A stretch of 64,000 nucleotides of DNA from Coffea arabica (lineage: Eukaryota > Streptophyta > Magnoliopsida > Gentianales > Rubiaceae): NCBI RefSeq assembly GCF_036785885.1, contig NC_092323.1, positions 28,776,501-28,840,500 of the forward strand, given 5' to 3'. The position numbers were made by a program, and so were the translations under genes. Numbering within the stretch: position 1 is the stretch's first letter; every line of letters begins with the position of its first letter. Under the pieces are notes generated by a model. That model searched no databases, was not told the DNA's origin, and was given only the letters and a program-made list of their open reading frames with translations. Shown here one piece after another: positions 25,909 to 37,615 of this stretch.

Positions 25909-28900
25909 ATAGGTGTGACGCCCCCACTTCTCCCTAAGGCGAACCAAAGGGTATCCGCGGGACGCCTGCCCAACTCTTGCCAGGACTCATTACAATCCAT
26001 CATTCAAGAGCTCGAAATACTATAAGTAACTTCAATACATAATTAAAGTACTTCAAATATCTCACACTTACAATTATGTAGCTATCAAGCTTAAATACAA
26101 CCCAACGGAAAAGGGTACAATAGCCATCCGTTATAATATAACTCAAAGTCTTCAAAAGAGAACAATCTAGTACTACTCACGAGCACCCTTGGTCTCTAAC
26201 CCTGAAAAGAAATCCACAACGTGGTATGAGCTACACAGCCCAGAGAGGTTCCAAGACACTCTAATAGTTCAAATAAATCAAGTAAGTTGGGCATATCATA
26301 TGCATGGTTCAAGGTTACACAATGGCATGTTATCATGAGGTGATAATCATTGTACGGGTAATTTGAGACATTTATCATGGTATGAGACATTAGCATGTAT
26401 AGTTCACGAGTGATGGGAGCTTATTACAGGCATAGCTCAGGATTTCATGTTGGCATTTTAGCATGAAACAATCATCATGATACAAGGTAAACATATACTG
26501 TAGGATACGGTGTTCCAGTGGAACTCTGTCGGTCATCTGCACCTTATGACTTCCGATCCCCACGGTACGGTCTGGCCATCGCCTTATCCCTCCAGTGGTA
26601 ATACTCGAGTATACCGAAACGGTGTCCCAAGCTTCCAACCTACCCGACCGAGCCCAGTCCTGGCTCGAGTAGGTCAGTAACCATGAGCAGGGCCCAGTTC
26701 AGCTTAGAGCTTACAACATGCACATGTAACCAAGTAATTCGACAAAAGGGTAAAATTCATCATTTGGGTAGGTCGAGTGAGATAAAGTACACACTCGCCT
26801 AACAATGATGGACAGTTTCATATAACGTGTGATTCATGATAATCAAGTAATCAAGTGGATACTTAACACATAAGCACGTAAGCAATACAAGTTGATTTCA
26901 TGGGAGCATGTAATTCACGGATATCGAATAGTCATGTAGATTGGAAATCATGTGAGAAAATAGTCAAGTAATCAGGTAGTAATGTCGGTTGGTAAACGGT
27001 TCACGGTTAACGGTTGAGTAGTGACGGTCAATTGACAGGCATTTGTCATATGAATAAGCCATCATTGGCCGTTATCCCATTTTTACCATGTGAGAGTCGA
27101 TGAGATTCACTCCAACGACGTATGCAACCTTAGCATACCAAGTCATGTTATTCGAGCATTTTCAAGCATGAGTTATTCATCTCAAAAGAGAACGAGTGCG
27201 ATAAAGTACACACTCGACTCCATTTTTTTTAAAATCGAGTAGGCTAAGCAAGCAATCTAGCAAGTTAAGCATGTATCGAGTTCATATGGTCATTTGATAT
27301 GGTTAATCATTTAACCAATTCATGTAGATATGTAATGCAAGTATACATTCCTTAAATAGGCATGAGTATGGTAAATACTTAACACATAGCACTTAATAAT
27401 CATGAAATAAGCGTGTCCTAGACTTATTCAATTACGTATTCCTATATGGAACACTCACCTATTGCAACAAGAGAGTAAATACTCAAACAAGTGTCTAGGC
27501 GTCCACTTCGAGTTCTTCTTGAAGGTCCCCTTGAGCGCCTGAGCAAATAACCATTAACTATTATACACTATCATTTAGAACTCCTACTTATCAAAGAAGG
27601 TTATACAATCTAAAGGGAATTCATGAATTGGGCCTTAATTATTAACAATCGAGGCTCAAGAGTAAAGTTTTAAAGTCTAAAGAGAGAGACTAATATTTTC
27701 CATGAAATCGAGTTCAAAATGTTCAATCGGTATCGAGAAAAGAAGGCAAGTTTCCAAAATCTCATTTTCTAAGAAATTGACAAATTTCAGCTTTGGGTGT
27801 CAATTTTAGAAAAATCGTATCTTGCACTATGTAGGTCCAAAATTGGAAAGCTTGATACCGTTGGAAACTTCTTCAAAAGAGCTAAAAGTTCCTAGAAGAT
27901 ACTTTTCCATGATTCCAAACGGAAGGTATTCAAAAATTGACTCAAGGTTGCCGCTTTGGACCATTAAGACAGTTCCGGGGTTGGTTTTTGACCAACTTTG
28001 AAAATCCAGCAAAATTCACACAATACGAACTACCCTCCGAAATTTAGAACTCAATTAGAGTTACAATCAAAGTTTAAAACAAAACAAACGGAACAAGAAT
28101 CAAAGTTTTGAGCGCCAAGATATAGCAGGTCAAAGTTGGCTAAAATTTCCTCCTCGATCAAGAATTTCCAGATTTAAACATGAACTTTGGGACGTTGGTT
28201 GAACACTGAAACGGACTTGGAATGGCACCAAATTTGGCAGTATTTATCCTACCATATAAGGGCTATTTCTATACCAAATTTCGTAGGAAAATTCATTCGT
28301 AAAGTTGGTTAACGAAATCACTAAAGTCCCAAGAAGTTCCTCGGCAAATCTGCCTTGGACTTCCGTTTTTTTCCATTTTCAAAACGTTTGACCAATAAAA
28401 CACCTCAAACACGGTTCATTTCAGTAGATAATGTCTAAGGTACATTTGATAGGTGATTTATACCAAGAAGCTTCAGAAAACAAGTCCCAAATCATTGTTA
28501 GTTACAAATCTGTCCAAGTGGAAAATTCTATCACTGTAGCAGTTTCAAACATTGGCCACAACTCACTCAATTTAACTTGGAATTGGGCGTGGTTAATGGC
28601 GTTGGAAAGCTCTCTCATAAAGCTAAATTTTCTCAGAAGAAACCATTTTCAAATTCCATTCACAAACAGCTCGTTTTTGAGCATCAAGAAGCAATTTCTG
28701 TCCTGTCTCCTGGAGAGCAACGAAACAGGACAGTGATTTTCAATCGAATGGTGTGGCTCACTCAAGTGGAACCAGAATGTAAAATTGGTACCAATGGAAA
28801 TCTGGGAATGTCTAGTTTCCATTGCCGCAAACGGCACTTGATTTCGACATCGGAGTAAAGAGTTATAGCCGATACAAAATGACTGCCTGGGCAATACGGG

Positions 28901-30162
28901 ATTCATTTTCCAGTTTTGCTAACTTTGGAAATCAACTCATTTAACCAACCAAATCATGTTATTTTTCAATGAAATTTTGTACACACTCACAATAACATGT
29001 AAACAATATAATCAAGTCATTAGAACCTCAAAATTGTGCACAAAAATGGTCGGACAAGGTAGGGGTAAAACGGTCACTTTTGCTTCTTGCACCCAATGAA
29101 GTTTCTATCAATTACACACCATTAATCCATCATTTTAACCACTAAACCAACAATATATCCACCATCAATCATCAAATCAGCAACAACCCAAGAGTGGGAG
29201 TTCATAGAGCCCACTTTCACATTTTATACCATAAACAAGACTACCCACATGATTATATAACCTTATATGTGCAATATATCTTACAAAAACTAAGATCTAT
29301 GGGTTGGATGATTTGCTACCTTCTTGGATGACTAGATCAGAAATTTTTGGTCACTCTTTGCTCCAGAAAACCGTGGCTTTTCAGCTCCCTTTTGCAGCTC
29401 AAAATACTCCTCAAGTGTTAATCTAAGTGTGGTGCAAGTTTGGTTGAATTTGGAGATGATTTGGTGAAGATTTGATGGAGGAATTTGAAGAACTCTTGAG
29501 CTGTTTTTCTTGTTTTGTTGTTCGGCCAGATGAGGGAGCAAGAGAGAGAGAGAGTGATCAGATTTTTAAGCTTCCATGAGAAGATACTAACTTGTGGCCA
29601 CAAATCACCCATTAGTCAACTCACATTAGGAGCCGTTTGGCGCGATTAAGGCTCGATTTCTCGCGCGTTTGGTTCACCAGTGCACTAAACCTCTAATGCA
29701 CTTATATTCATATAAATATCATTCACTCTTAATTATCTCAAAATAAGGGTCTAAAGTTCCTAAATTAAAATCACGCGTGCGAAAACGCGTATCTCCAATC
29801 TGAGCGCGATAACGCGAAACTTCCGAGAAATTCTTATAACGATAATACTAATAACTATCACTTGAGTATTTAAACATTAAAATACCTAATTTAGATCTAT
29901 TATACAAATCTCCAATATTCCAAACTTATTGTACTCTCAAGCGGATAAAATCTCCAAGCACTATTCACTATTTTTACTAAACGCGCTCCAGGAAATTAAT
30001 TCGTGAAATGAGTTACTTTAAGAATATAACGAAGTTATATTACCATGCATTTAGGTCTAATAAGACTAGAAAATATTCCTCGAGGCAAATATCCAATTAA
30101 ATAATTTATTAAGCCACAAATTAGGCTTAAAAATAATAGTTTTTACGAGTCCTCACAATAGG
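25909..30162 (-). mobile_element. Solo LTR 3 (25914-30157) with ATAGG target duplication
   Basis: The element begins TGTGACGCCCCCAC and ends TCCTCACA, flanked by perfect ATAGG repeats at 25909-25913 and 30158-30162. Its first 80 bp are the reverse complement of the last 80 bp of solo LTRs 1 and 2, so it belongs to the same family in the opposite orientation. It is 4,244 bp long with no gag/pol or primer-binding site recognised. It lies close to the symmetry centre of the fold-back element. Confidence 0.82.
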
Positions 30163-30334
30163 GCCATAAATTAAATGTTTGAAAGTAAGAATATTGATAT
30201 TTTTTGTAACACTTTTTGAATTTTACTTACAAACATTGATATTTTTATCATAAATTAAATGTTTGAAAGTAAAATACCTATAAAGAACCGATACTTTAAA
30301 TAGGTAATGCGTACTGCATATAGTTTAACATGCA

Positions 30335-31500
30335 AATAGTTTGTTAATTAGTTAGTTAATTAATTAATTAATTAGTTAAGCAGTTAATTAGTTAATTAGT
30401 TTAACATGCAAATAGTTTGTTAGTTTCGGACAGACAATAGCTTTAGTTAATTAGTTAATTAGATAAATAGAAATTAGTTAATTAGTTAATTAATTAATTA
30501 GATAATTAGTTAGTTAATTAGTTAAGCAATTAATTAGTTAATTAGTTTAACATGCAAATAGTTTGTTAGTTTCGGATAGACAACAGCTTTAGTTAATTAG
30601 TTAATTAGATAATTAGTTAATTAGTTAATTAGATAAACAAAAATTAGTTAATTAATTAATTAGATAATTAGTTAGTTAAGTAGTTAATTAATTAATTAGA
30701 TAATTAGTTAGTTAAGTAGTTAATTAATTAATTAGATAATTAGTTAGTTAATTAGTTAAGTAGTTAATTAGTTTAACATGCAAATAGTTTGTTAGTTTCG
30801 GACAGACAACAGCTTTAGTTAATTAGTTAATTAGTTAAGCAATTAATTAGTTAATTAGTTTAACATGCAAATAGTTTGTTAGTTTCGGATAGACAACAAC
30901 TTTAGTTAATTAGATAAACAAAAATTAGTTAATTAATTAATTGGATAATTAGTTAGTTAATTAGTTAAGCAATTAATTAGTTAATTAGTTTAACATGCAA
31001 ATAGTTTGTTAGTTTAGGATAGACAACAGCTTTAGTTAATTAGTTAATTAGTTTAACATGCAAATAATTTGTTAGTTTCGGATAGATAACAACTTTAGTT
31101 AATTAGATAATTAGTTAATTAGATAAACAAAAATTAGTTAATTAGTTAATTAGATAATTAGGTAGTTAATTAGTTAAGCAGCTAATTAGTTAATTAGTTT
31201 AACATGCAAATAGTTTATTAGTTTCGGACAGACAACAGCTTTAGTTAATTAGATAAATAGAGATTAGTTAATTAGATAAACAGAAATTAGTTAATTAGTT
31301 AATTAATTAATTAGTTAATTAGTTAATAGTTAATTAGTTAATTTGTTTAATTATGCAGAAATAGTTTGATTAGTTAATAACTATTAACAATTAGATAATT
31401 AGTTAATTAGTTAATAGTTAATTAGATAATTAGTTATTAATTAATTAGATTATTAGTTATTTAATTAATTAGTTAAACTATGTAGAAATAGTTAATTTAG
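30335..31500 (+). repeat. AT-rich tandem array in the right arm of the fold-back element
   Basis: Runs of (TTAGTTAA)n and (TTAGATAA)n are punctuated by a conserved unit containing AACATGCAAATAGTTTGTTAG and TTTCGGAYAGACAACAGCTTT. The unit recurs about seven or eight times at irregular spacing between 30385 and 31250. The left arm (25500-25760) has only about two units, so the array expanded on one side. Confidence 0.85.
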
Positions 31501-31731
31501 TGTAATTTTTATTAACAAATGTTTTGTTGGGTTTGATGGAAGTACTCATCACATTCATTTGGTAAAATTAAATCATGTCAGGGTTACTTTAGTAAATTGA
31601 TCCATTTTTGCTTATTAAATTGCCTCCAACTTTTGATAGGGGAGGTCAGTGCTATTTTAAAATTGATAGGGGAGGTCAATGCTATTACTATAAAAGTGAG
31701 GGGAGGTTTCTGCAATTATCCCTTTAATCAA

Positions 31732-32477
31732 AGCAATTATAGTAGCGTAAAAATTATCCGAAACACAGAAAAGACTAAAGAGTAAAGCGGAGAAGTCATA
31801 CCACCGACAAACCCTGCGTTCGTTGGGCCTCTCCCTTAATTCCTTTCCACCTTAAAACCTTTCTTCAGACAACGCGTGTTGGACCAACGTCATCATCGTC
31901 CACCACCACCCTCCTCATCTCTCCTCTCCCTAAACATTTTCCGACCTCTCCCATTTCCCTCTAAATCGAAGGTGCTATACTCCTCTGGCTTTTTATTTGA
32001 TCTCTCTCTCTCTCTGAGTTTTTTTTAATTAATTTATAATTGTCGTTTGCCCGTGATACTGGCCCTTTTAATCTTTTGGTAAATTGGGTTTTATTTTTTC
32101 AATTTCCTTTTCTTGTTTCCTGTAATAGTTGTGATTCGCGTAATGCCACAAAAGATTTGGGCCACCTGAGGCATTAGGGGTTAATTAAGAGAGGATTGAC
32201 CATTTTGTAAGTCTTAGATTATTGAGGATTCATTTCATGTAATGCCGTTGTATTTCTCTGCTAAAGTTGGGATTTTTCTGTCAGGGTTGTGTTAATTTAA
32301 CCATTGAGCTATAGAAATTGATTAGCTTTTTATGTTCTAAGAAGATTTGGTGAAGATTGATCTGTGGACCATATTTCAGTAACTGGGGTTCAAATTTTTC
32401 TCACTTTAGTGCTGTGGCGATCCTGGTGTTGCCAGTGTAGCTAAAGCTTAACAGCATAGTGTAATTTTAGTTTTGAA
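31732..32477 (+). other. Promoter/5' UTR-like region without an attached gene
   Basis: A pyrimidine-rich stretch (about 31820-32020, with a CT microsatellite at 32004-32016) resembles a plant 5' UTR. AAATCGAAG followed by GTGCTATAC at about 31970 could be a leader-intron donor. The DNA after it is T-rich and intron-like. No coding exon follows before duplicated block B. It may be the orphaned 5' end of a gene interrupted by later insertions. Confidence 0.3.
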
Positions 32478-32960
32478 CTTCTTTGAAATTATTTGGATGA
32501 ATTGATCATCATCGATGTTTTGATCTCTGTCACTCTTTGTGAGTAGTCTGCTTCTTTATTGTTGTCATAGTTGATTATTCGAAAAACACTAGAGCAATTA
32601 CCTTCAAGAAATGAATATGTTATGTAATACTAGCACATAAATGAAGTAAACAGTTTTTGGATTACCGTTTCATATACAAGGAGGTCTACATTTATGGTAC
32701 ATATAAAAGATTTCAAATGTGAATACAGATAATGTGGTGTAAATTTAAGTTAGATCATATAAAAATATATGTACATTAAACGTTAATCTAAAACTTTACA
32801 AGGGATGATGGGAGGAGATAGAGAATCCGCATTGGACTATACTACTTACATACAAGCATAGCAAGCTTCTAACGCAGATTGTCAATGACCACTAGGTTAG
32901 CCTCAAGGGTCAAACTCATATCCAAATGGATAAAAACCAGGCCCAAATAACCCGCCCAGT
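32478..32960 (+). repeat. Duplicated block B (empty site of the Pack-MULE)
   Basis: A 483-bp match to block A at 23377-25207, in direct orientation, without the transposon. At the insertion point it reads ATATAAAAATATATG, with the target octamer once. Confidence 0.8.
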
Positions 32961-33719
32961 TCATTAATTAACACGGGTAACAAAGGATTGACTTTTATAT
33001 TCCCACGAGGCTATCACTCGTTCATCAATAGTTGCTTTCTCGGTTTTTCGAAAGAAGAGAGAACTTCTCTCGTTAATATTATCAAACTCTCAATTCAAAG
33101 CCCTAAACCCAATAATTGTCTTCTCAAAGTCTCGGCCATTTGCGCATAATTCAAGCTTCCAAACCATATAAAGTTGCCGTCTTTAAGGTTAGATTGTTTC
33201 TGATTTTCAGTTCAAGTTGTTAAACTGATTGAATTTCCCAGCTTTTCATTACGCTTCTTCAGTTAGTTTAGATGGAGAGCTGAATTTGTATGGGAATCTT
33301 TGTGTAATCGTTATTGACTGTTTTATACATTTTGGGTACTTTATGTTAGAGCTATTCCTTCGAACAGTCTCACGTAGTTACAGCAGCTACCAACCCGTAT
33401 CGAAAAGTTTTGGATATATTCTTGGACATCAGTGGTATTTTACTGCTCTTACTCAGCATGAAATATGTAATTTACTTGAACTAATCGAAATTGAACTTGA
33501 AAAGATGGGCTTCCTTCATATTATACTAAAAGAAGATTTTTTTTAATCAGATCGGTCGTGTTATTCCGTCAAATTTTAAGAATTTGTTAGAGCTATTGCT
33601 CACTGATAAGGAATTAGGATAGTTATACTGCTTTTGGAAATTCAGCTGACACAAAAGGGAATTGAAGAGGCATAATTTGACAAGTAGAAGAATGAGCTAA
33701 ATGAAAATCTTATGCGGTA
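32961..33719 (+). other. Leader-like segment, no coding gene seen
   Basis: Around 33000-33190 is a segment with a CCCTAAACCC telo-box-like motif and a possible donor (TTTAAG|GTTAG at about 33187), resembling a 5' leader exon. The open frame that follows starts with TTG, has no recognisable domain, and is not called. This may be another orphan 5' end. Confidence 0.25.
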
Positions 33720-33849
33720 GAAAAATTGTTTAAAAGTCCAAGGCCCAAGGCCCCAGGCAGTCAAAAGTAGTAACTAGTAACTAGTTACTAGTAATTAGTA
33801 GTAACTAGTAACTAGTCCACCCATGCTTAAGTAGTAACTAGTAATTCAT

Positions 33850-34373
33850 AATGGTCTCTAACCAAGTAAAAGTCCAAGGCCCAAGGCCCCAGGCAGTCAA
33901 AAGTTAGGAAAAGATTAGGATTAGGAAGCATGGGTGGGTCAAATCGTAAATAGAGGTCCGGAACTTGATATAGCGGATCTCACTTGTACGCGGCCACATT
34001 ATTAACTTTCCCTGTCCTCGCCGCTAGGTGAAGACAGTTCTCCAAGCTGAACCGCAACGCAGCATCTTCCGGCGGCAGCCAACGACGAGGATATATTTCT
34101 CTACCTCTTTATCCGGTAAGGTTACTTCATTTTATCTCTCTCTTCTCGCCTTTTATTTATTTATTTACTTTTAATCTCACAAATTTCAATCTCTTGTATG
34201 CATCTTTTTTTTTTTGCTATAATTCTTAGAATTTATTGTGCATTTCTATTTTTACGTTTGTCTACGATTTTTTAAAATTTTTTTTCGAAACTTTGTGCTG
34301 GATCTACTGGTATATAGTTACTGCTAATTAATTTTTGGTAGCTTTCTGCTGGACTTTGGGTTTAGGGTTTTGC
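33850..34373 (+). promoter_or_regulatory. SmD3 promoter/leader sequence located upstream of MSRA5
   Basis: This segment matches the reverse complement of 5212-5740, from the AACCAAGTAAAAGTCCAAGG block through the leader exon (CAGCATCTTCCGGCGGCAGC) and leader intron to GTTTAGGGTTTTGC. It keeps both the GGCCCA-type motifs and the telo-box. Homology stops just before the point that, in SmD3, lies a few dozen bases from the start codon. A second copy is at 39342-39867. Confidence 0.85.
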
Positions 34374-34684
34374 ATAGGCTTTCTGTCGTGATTCGTAACT
34401 GGAGCCTAAGAAATCCTTTTTGACAGAAAGCAGATATCATTCTCCCCAACTTTTTGGGTGGGTGAAGTAACTAGTAATTTTCTCTTGAACATAAAAAAGA
34501 GAAAGGAAAAAAAAATACCACTGGAAAACCATGAATTATTAATTCGTGCATTAACTGGAGAAATCACAACAAATTGAAAAATGAGATAATATATTTATAA
34601 TGGACTTGTGGATCGAACGAATCGGATTGACCCGATCACAGCCAGCCGAATTTTGGAGAAACCGGACTCGACTTCGTCGAACAT

Positions 34685-34690
34685 TATAAA
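34685..34690 (+). promoter_or_regulatory. TATA box of MSRA5
   Basis: TATAAA lies 58 bp before the MSRA5 ATG in a G/C-richer context. It suggests a proximal start site separate from the captured SmD3-type segment. The second copy has the same box at 40176-40181. Confidence 0.55.
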
Positions 34691-34747
34691 GAATTCCAGC
34701 GACCCGACCGGATTATCCTGGCCGTCGACGATTCAACTCCCAGCCCA

Positions 34748-36949
34748 ATGAAGGAGGCCACGCGCCTTACATGCTATTTACCCATAATCATTGTATTGGC
34801 AGCAGATCTATGTGTGGGCATCAGATTCTCCGCCCAGTTATCGGAGGGTTCAATTACAGACACAGCCAATCAACAACAGCTGCAAACAGCGGTTTTTGCT
34901 CTAGGAAGCTTCTGGAGATCGGAGGCGGTGTTTGGCTGCTTGGATGGGGTAGTGCGTACGACTGTCGGCTATGCCGGTGGATCCAAAACCAATCCCGAGT
35001 ATCGGAGCTTAGGTGATCACGCTGAATCTGTTCAGGTCACCTCCTACGTTCCTTCTTTCTTCAGCCTATTGATTTGCATTTTATTACCGGTTTAAGTCTT
35101 TTGGTTTTGCTAATTGGTAAAAGGTTGGACAATTAGATCTAATTTGAAATTTGAGGACTTATCAAGATTTTGTTTTTAGTTGTTTATTGCTAATTCTCAT
35201 ACTCGGTTGTTGAGCCTGAGAAGGCTCTAATGTTGAGTGATTGGAGATAAGTACTGGGGATGTGTTTTTTTTTTTTTAAATGATTAACAAAATTAGTTTG
35301 GAGAGGAAAATGGTGAATATTGATTGTTCCTATGAACTATCGTTATTCTAGGCAGATCATGGAGAATTAGTCAACTTCTTTTATTGCTAATGAGTCTTAA
35401 TCAAGAAAAACTGGGAAGTATTTCCTATGTTTGGGGGATTCAAGTGTAAAGATCTTGAATTGTTTTTAGCCAGTCTATGCAACTTAGTTTTTGACCGTCA
35501 TCGTTCTGTTTGCTTAGAGAAGGCCTTGGAGATTCTGTAACATGACCGTGCATGAGGTTATTGCTAATGGACTTGCAACAATAGGTTTCAGTCATCCCAT
35601 CAACTTTGTTTGCACTTGTTACCTTTCAGCTGGATTTCTCAGTTGTCCACCAGCACTGAGTGAGAGTGGAAGAGTGGTACTTCATTTTGTGAACTAAATG
35701 CTTGTAACAAACCTATTGTTGCAGTTTAATTTGTTATGAAGTCGGCACTCGTTTGATTTGGGTTCTTGACATAGTTAGCTGTTTCAAGCCCTTGAAACAG
35801 ATCATTATTATAGTCTACTGTGGAGCTAATGTAATGTTTATCCTGCCAAGAGTTTTGCTTGTGACCTGAATTAGCTGAAAGGTGGAAAACCATTTGCCTA
35901 ATCTAATCTATGATAGCCTCAATAGCATAAAAGACATCCAAATTAAAAGTTTAGCAATATGAAAGTTTATGAACACTTTGAGATAACATGCTAGTCTCGC
36001 TACAGAGAAAATGGAATTTTACTCCCAAGTCAGATACTGTTGCAATTACCAACTACCAAAACATGCTCTTTAATAGACATTCAATTATTTCTACACTTGT
36101 TTTATATATTGAAATCGATTCTGTGCAGATTGAATATGATCCTAAGTTAATTACTTTTAAACAACTTTTGGAGGTCTTCTGGACCAGCCACGATTCTAGG
36201 CAGGTGTTTGGGCAAGGTCCTGATGTGGGTAACCAGTACAGGTACTGTTGGTAACCTGGATTGAAGTTGTATTTTCTATGTCATAATGCTGGCTTTCTTA
36301 GTTGAAACTTTCCAAGCAGATCCATCGTTTTCACAAATGGAACTGAAGAGTCAAGATTGGCTTCTGTAAGTAAAGAAAGAGAGCAGACAAGGTCAAAGAG
36401 TGGCATTGTAACCACTCAAATTCAGCAATTGGGAACATTCTATCCTGCAGAGCCTGATCATCAGGTTAGTGTCTTTCATCAACTTGTATAAATCGCAAAA
36501 GCAAAATTGGTGTTACAAGTACAGGTTTTCCTTTGTTTTGCTCCTATTCGGAACGGATAGGAAGGAGTCACTGTAGCAACTTGTAGATTCTGAAATAGGT
36601 GGTCCAGCAGAATTTACGAGTGCAGAAGGATGACCTCTGCTTAGTTTTGTTTAGAAGTTATTCCTGGCTTCTGCGATATTCTTACTGGGCACATTATGCA
36701 CTTATGAGAATGAAAGGAACATTAATGAAAATTTTGACTTGTGATCTTCAGAAATTTGAGCTGAAACGGAATCCATTTCTTCTTCAACTAATGGGAAACT
36801 TGCCTGAAGAAGAGCTGGAAAAATCAAGTCTGGCAGCCAAATTAAATGGTTATGCAGCAGAGCTTTGTCCGCCAAGATTGCAAAAACGTATTCATCCAAA
36901 GATCAATGACATCCTAAGAAAAGGTTGGCCCATCCTCAGAGAAGTTTAG
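34748..36949 (+). CDS. MSRA5: Peptide methionine sulfoxide reductase A5-like protein, four exons
   Basis: MsrA enzymes reduce methionine-S-sulfoxide in proteins. Exons are 34748-35035, 36129-36241, 36320-36464 and 36752-36949. All borders are GT/AG and the join is in frame, giving 247 codons, close to plant MSRA5 length. Residues about 8-27 are a hydrophobic signal peptide, so a secretory-route protein is expected. The MsrA fold follows: TAVFALGSFWRSEAVFGC, TTVGYAGG, GDHAESVQIEYDP and FWTSHD. The active-site motif, usually GCFW, reads GSFW here, with Ser54 where the nucleophilic Cys belongs. Only Cys9, 22, 64 and 221 remain, so classical reductase chemistry is doubtful. I believe some MSRA5-type plant proteins share this substitution but cannot verify it here. 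The C-terminal third (LCPPRLQKRIHPKINDIL) is typical of this subgroup. The gene looks intact. Confidence 0.92.
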
Positions 36950-37615
36950 GAAGAAACATTTTTTGGTGGTGAACTTAGAGATCCTGGGAGGCATATATTT
37001 TCGGAGGAAAATTTATTCAATTTCGTTCAGCTGCCCGCGACATTTTTTTTTGTTAAATTATACCACTAATTTAGTTTTTCCTTGGAAGATCTAAGGATTC
37101 CTTGAGAGAGATTGAGCATTATGACAAATTTGGATTTCACGACATTTTTCCTCAAAATTGGAGCGACTGATTTTTTGTTTTTTGGTACAATATTTTATCT
37201 GCTTTGTAAAGGATATTATAGTCTAATTAGTTAATTCGTTTAAGGATATTATAATTTTTCTGTCGTGGATACACACTGTTACGGGTACCCTGCTGGTTAC
37301 TGGCACTAGGCCATTAATAATGTGAACGTGCAAAAATAATAAAATTTTATCCTTTTCTTTTGGGTACCATAAATTATTATTATTTTTTAATATCTCATAG
37401 TCAGATTAAAGCATTTTCACTTGTATTGAAGATTATTTAGAAAACAACAGTAACGAAGAAAATACTTAATTCTAGAAAGCTGAAAAGTAAATGAAAAATA
37501 AAAGGTGCTCTTGCTGAAATTCTAATTGTAGTAATTAGTACGACAAATATAACGACAAAAAATCAGTTTTTACTTATCGCATCGCTTGCTCTTCGACATT
37601 TTTTGTATTCCAACT
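36950..37615. other. 3' flank of MSRA5
   Basis: Non-coding and AT-rich. The first 250 bp probably hold the MSRA5 3' UTR. No other feature was recognised before the hAT-like element. Confidence 0.5.

Larger units (their letters stand above)
25312..31731. mobile_element. Fold-back MULE-like element (25321-31722), interrupted by solo LTR 3
   Basis: The terminal inverted repeats begin GGGATAATTGCAGAAACCTC at 25321 and end with the complement at 31722. Flanks TTTAATCAT (25312-25320) and TTTAATCAA (31723-31731) match at 8 of 9 positions, a MULE-like duplication. Without the nested LTR the element is about 2.15 kb. Nearly all of it is inverted repeat: the arms meet at the LTR, where TTTGTAAGTAAAATTCAAAAA (about 25853) faces its complement at about 30215. 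The right arm is longer because of expanded repeats. No coding sequence was seen. Confidence 0.8.
33720..35344 (+). repeat. Segmental duplication, copy 1 (MSRA5 5' block)
   Basis: This 1,625-bp block is repeated at 39213-40834 with only about ten differences seen, most of them single-base changes or small indels, so over 99 percent identical by eye. It spans the captured SmD3-type promoter, the MSRA5 proximal promoter, exon 1 and part of intron 1. Near its start are TAACTAGT runs and two copies of GTCCAAGGCCCAAGGCCCC. Confidence 0.92.

Noticed and set aside
30335-31500. Possible CRISPR-like or satellite array
   Set aside because: Units are irregular AT microsatellite expansions inside an inverted arm of a plant transposon, with no spacer logic.
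33229-33546. 105-residue plus-strand frame
   Set aside because: It opens with TTG, has no upstream splice support and no recognisable domain; probably a chance frame in AT-rich DNA.
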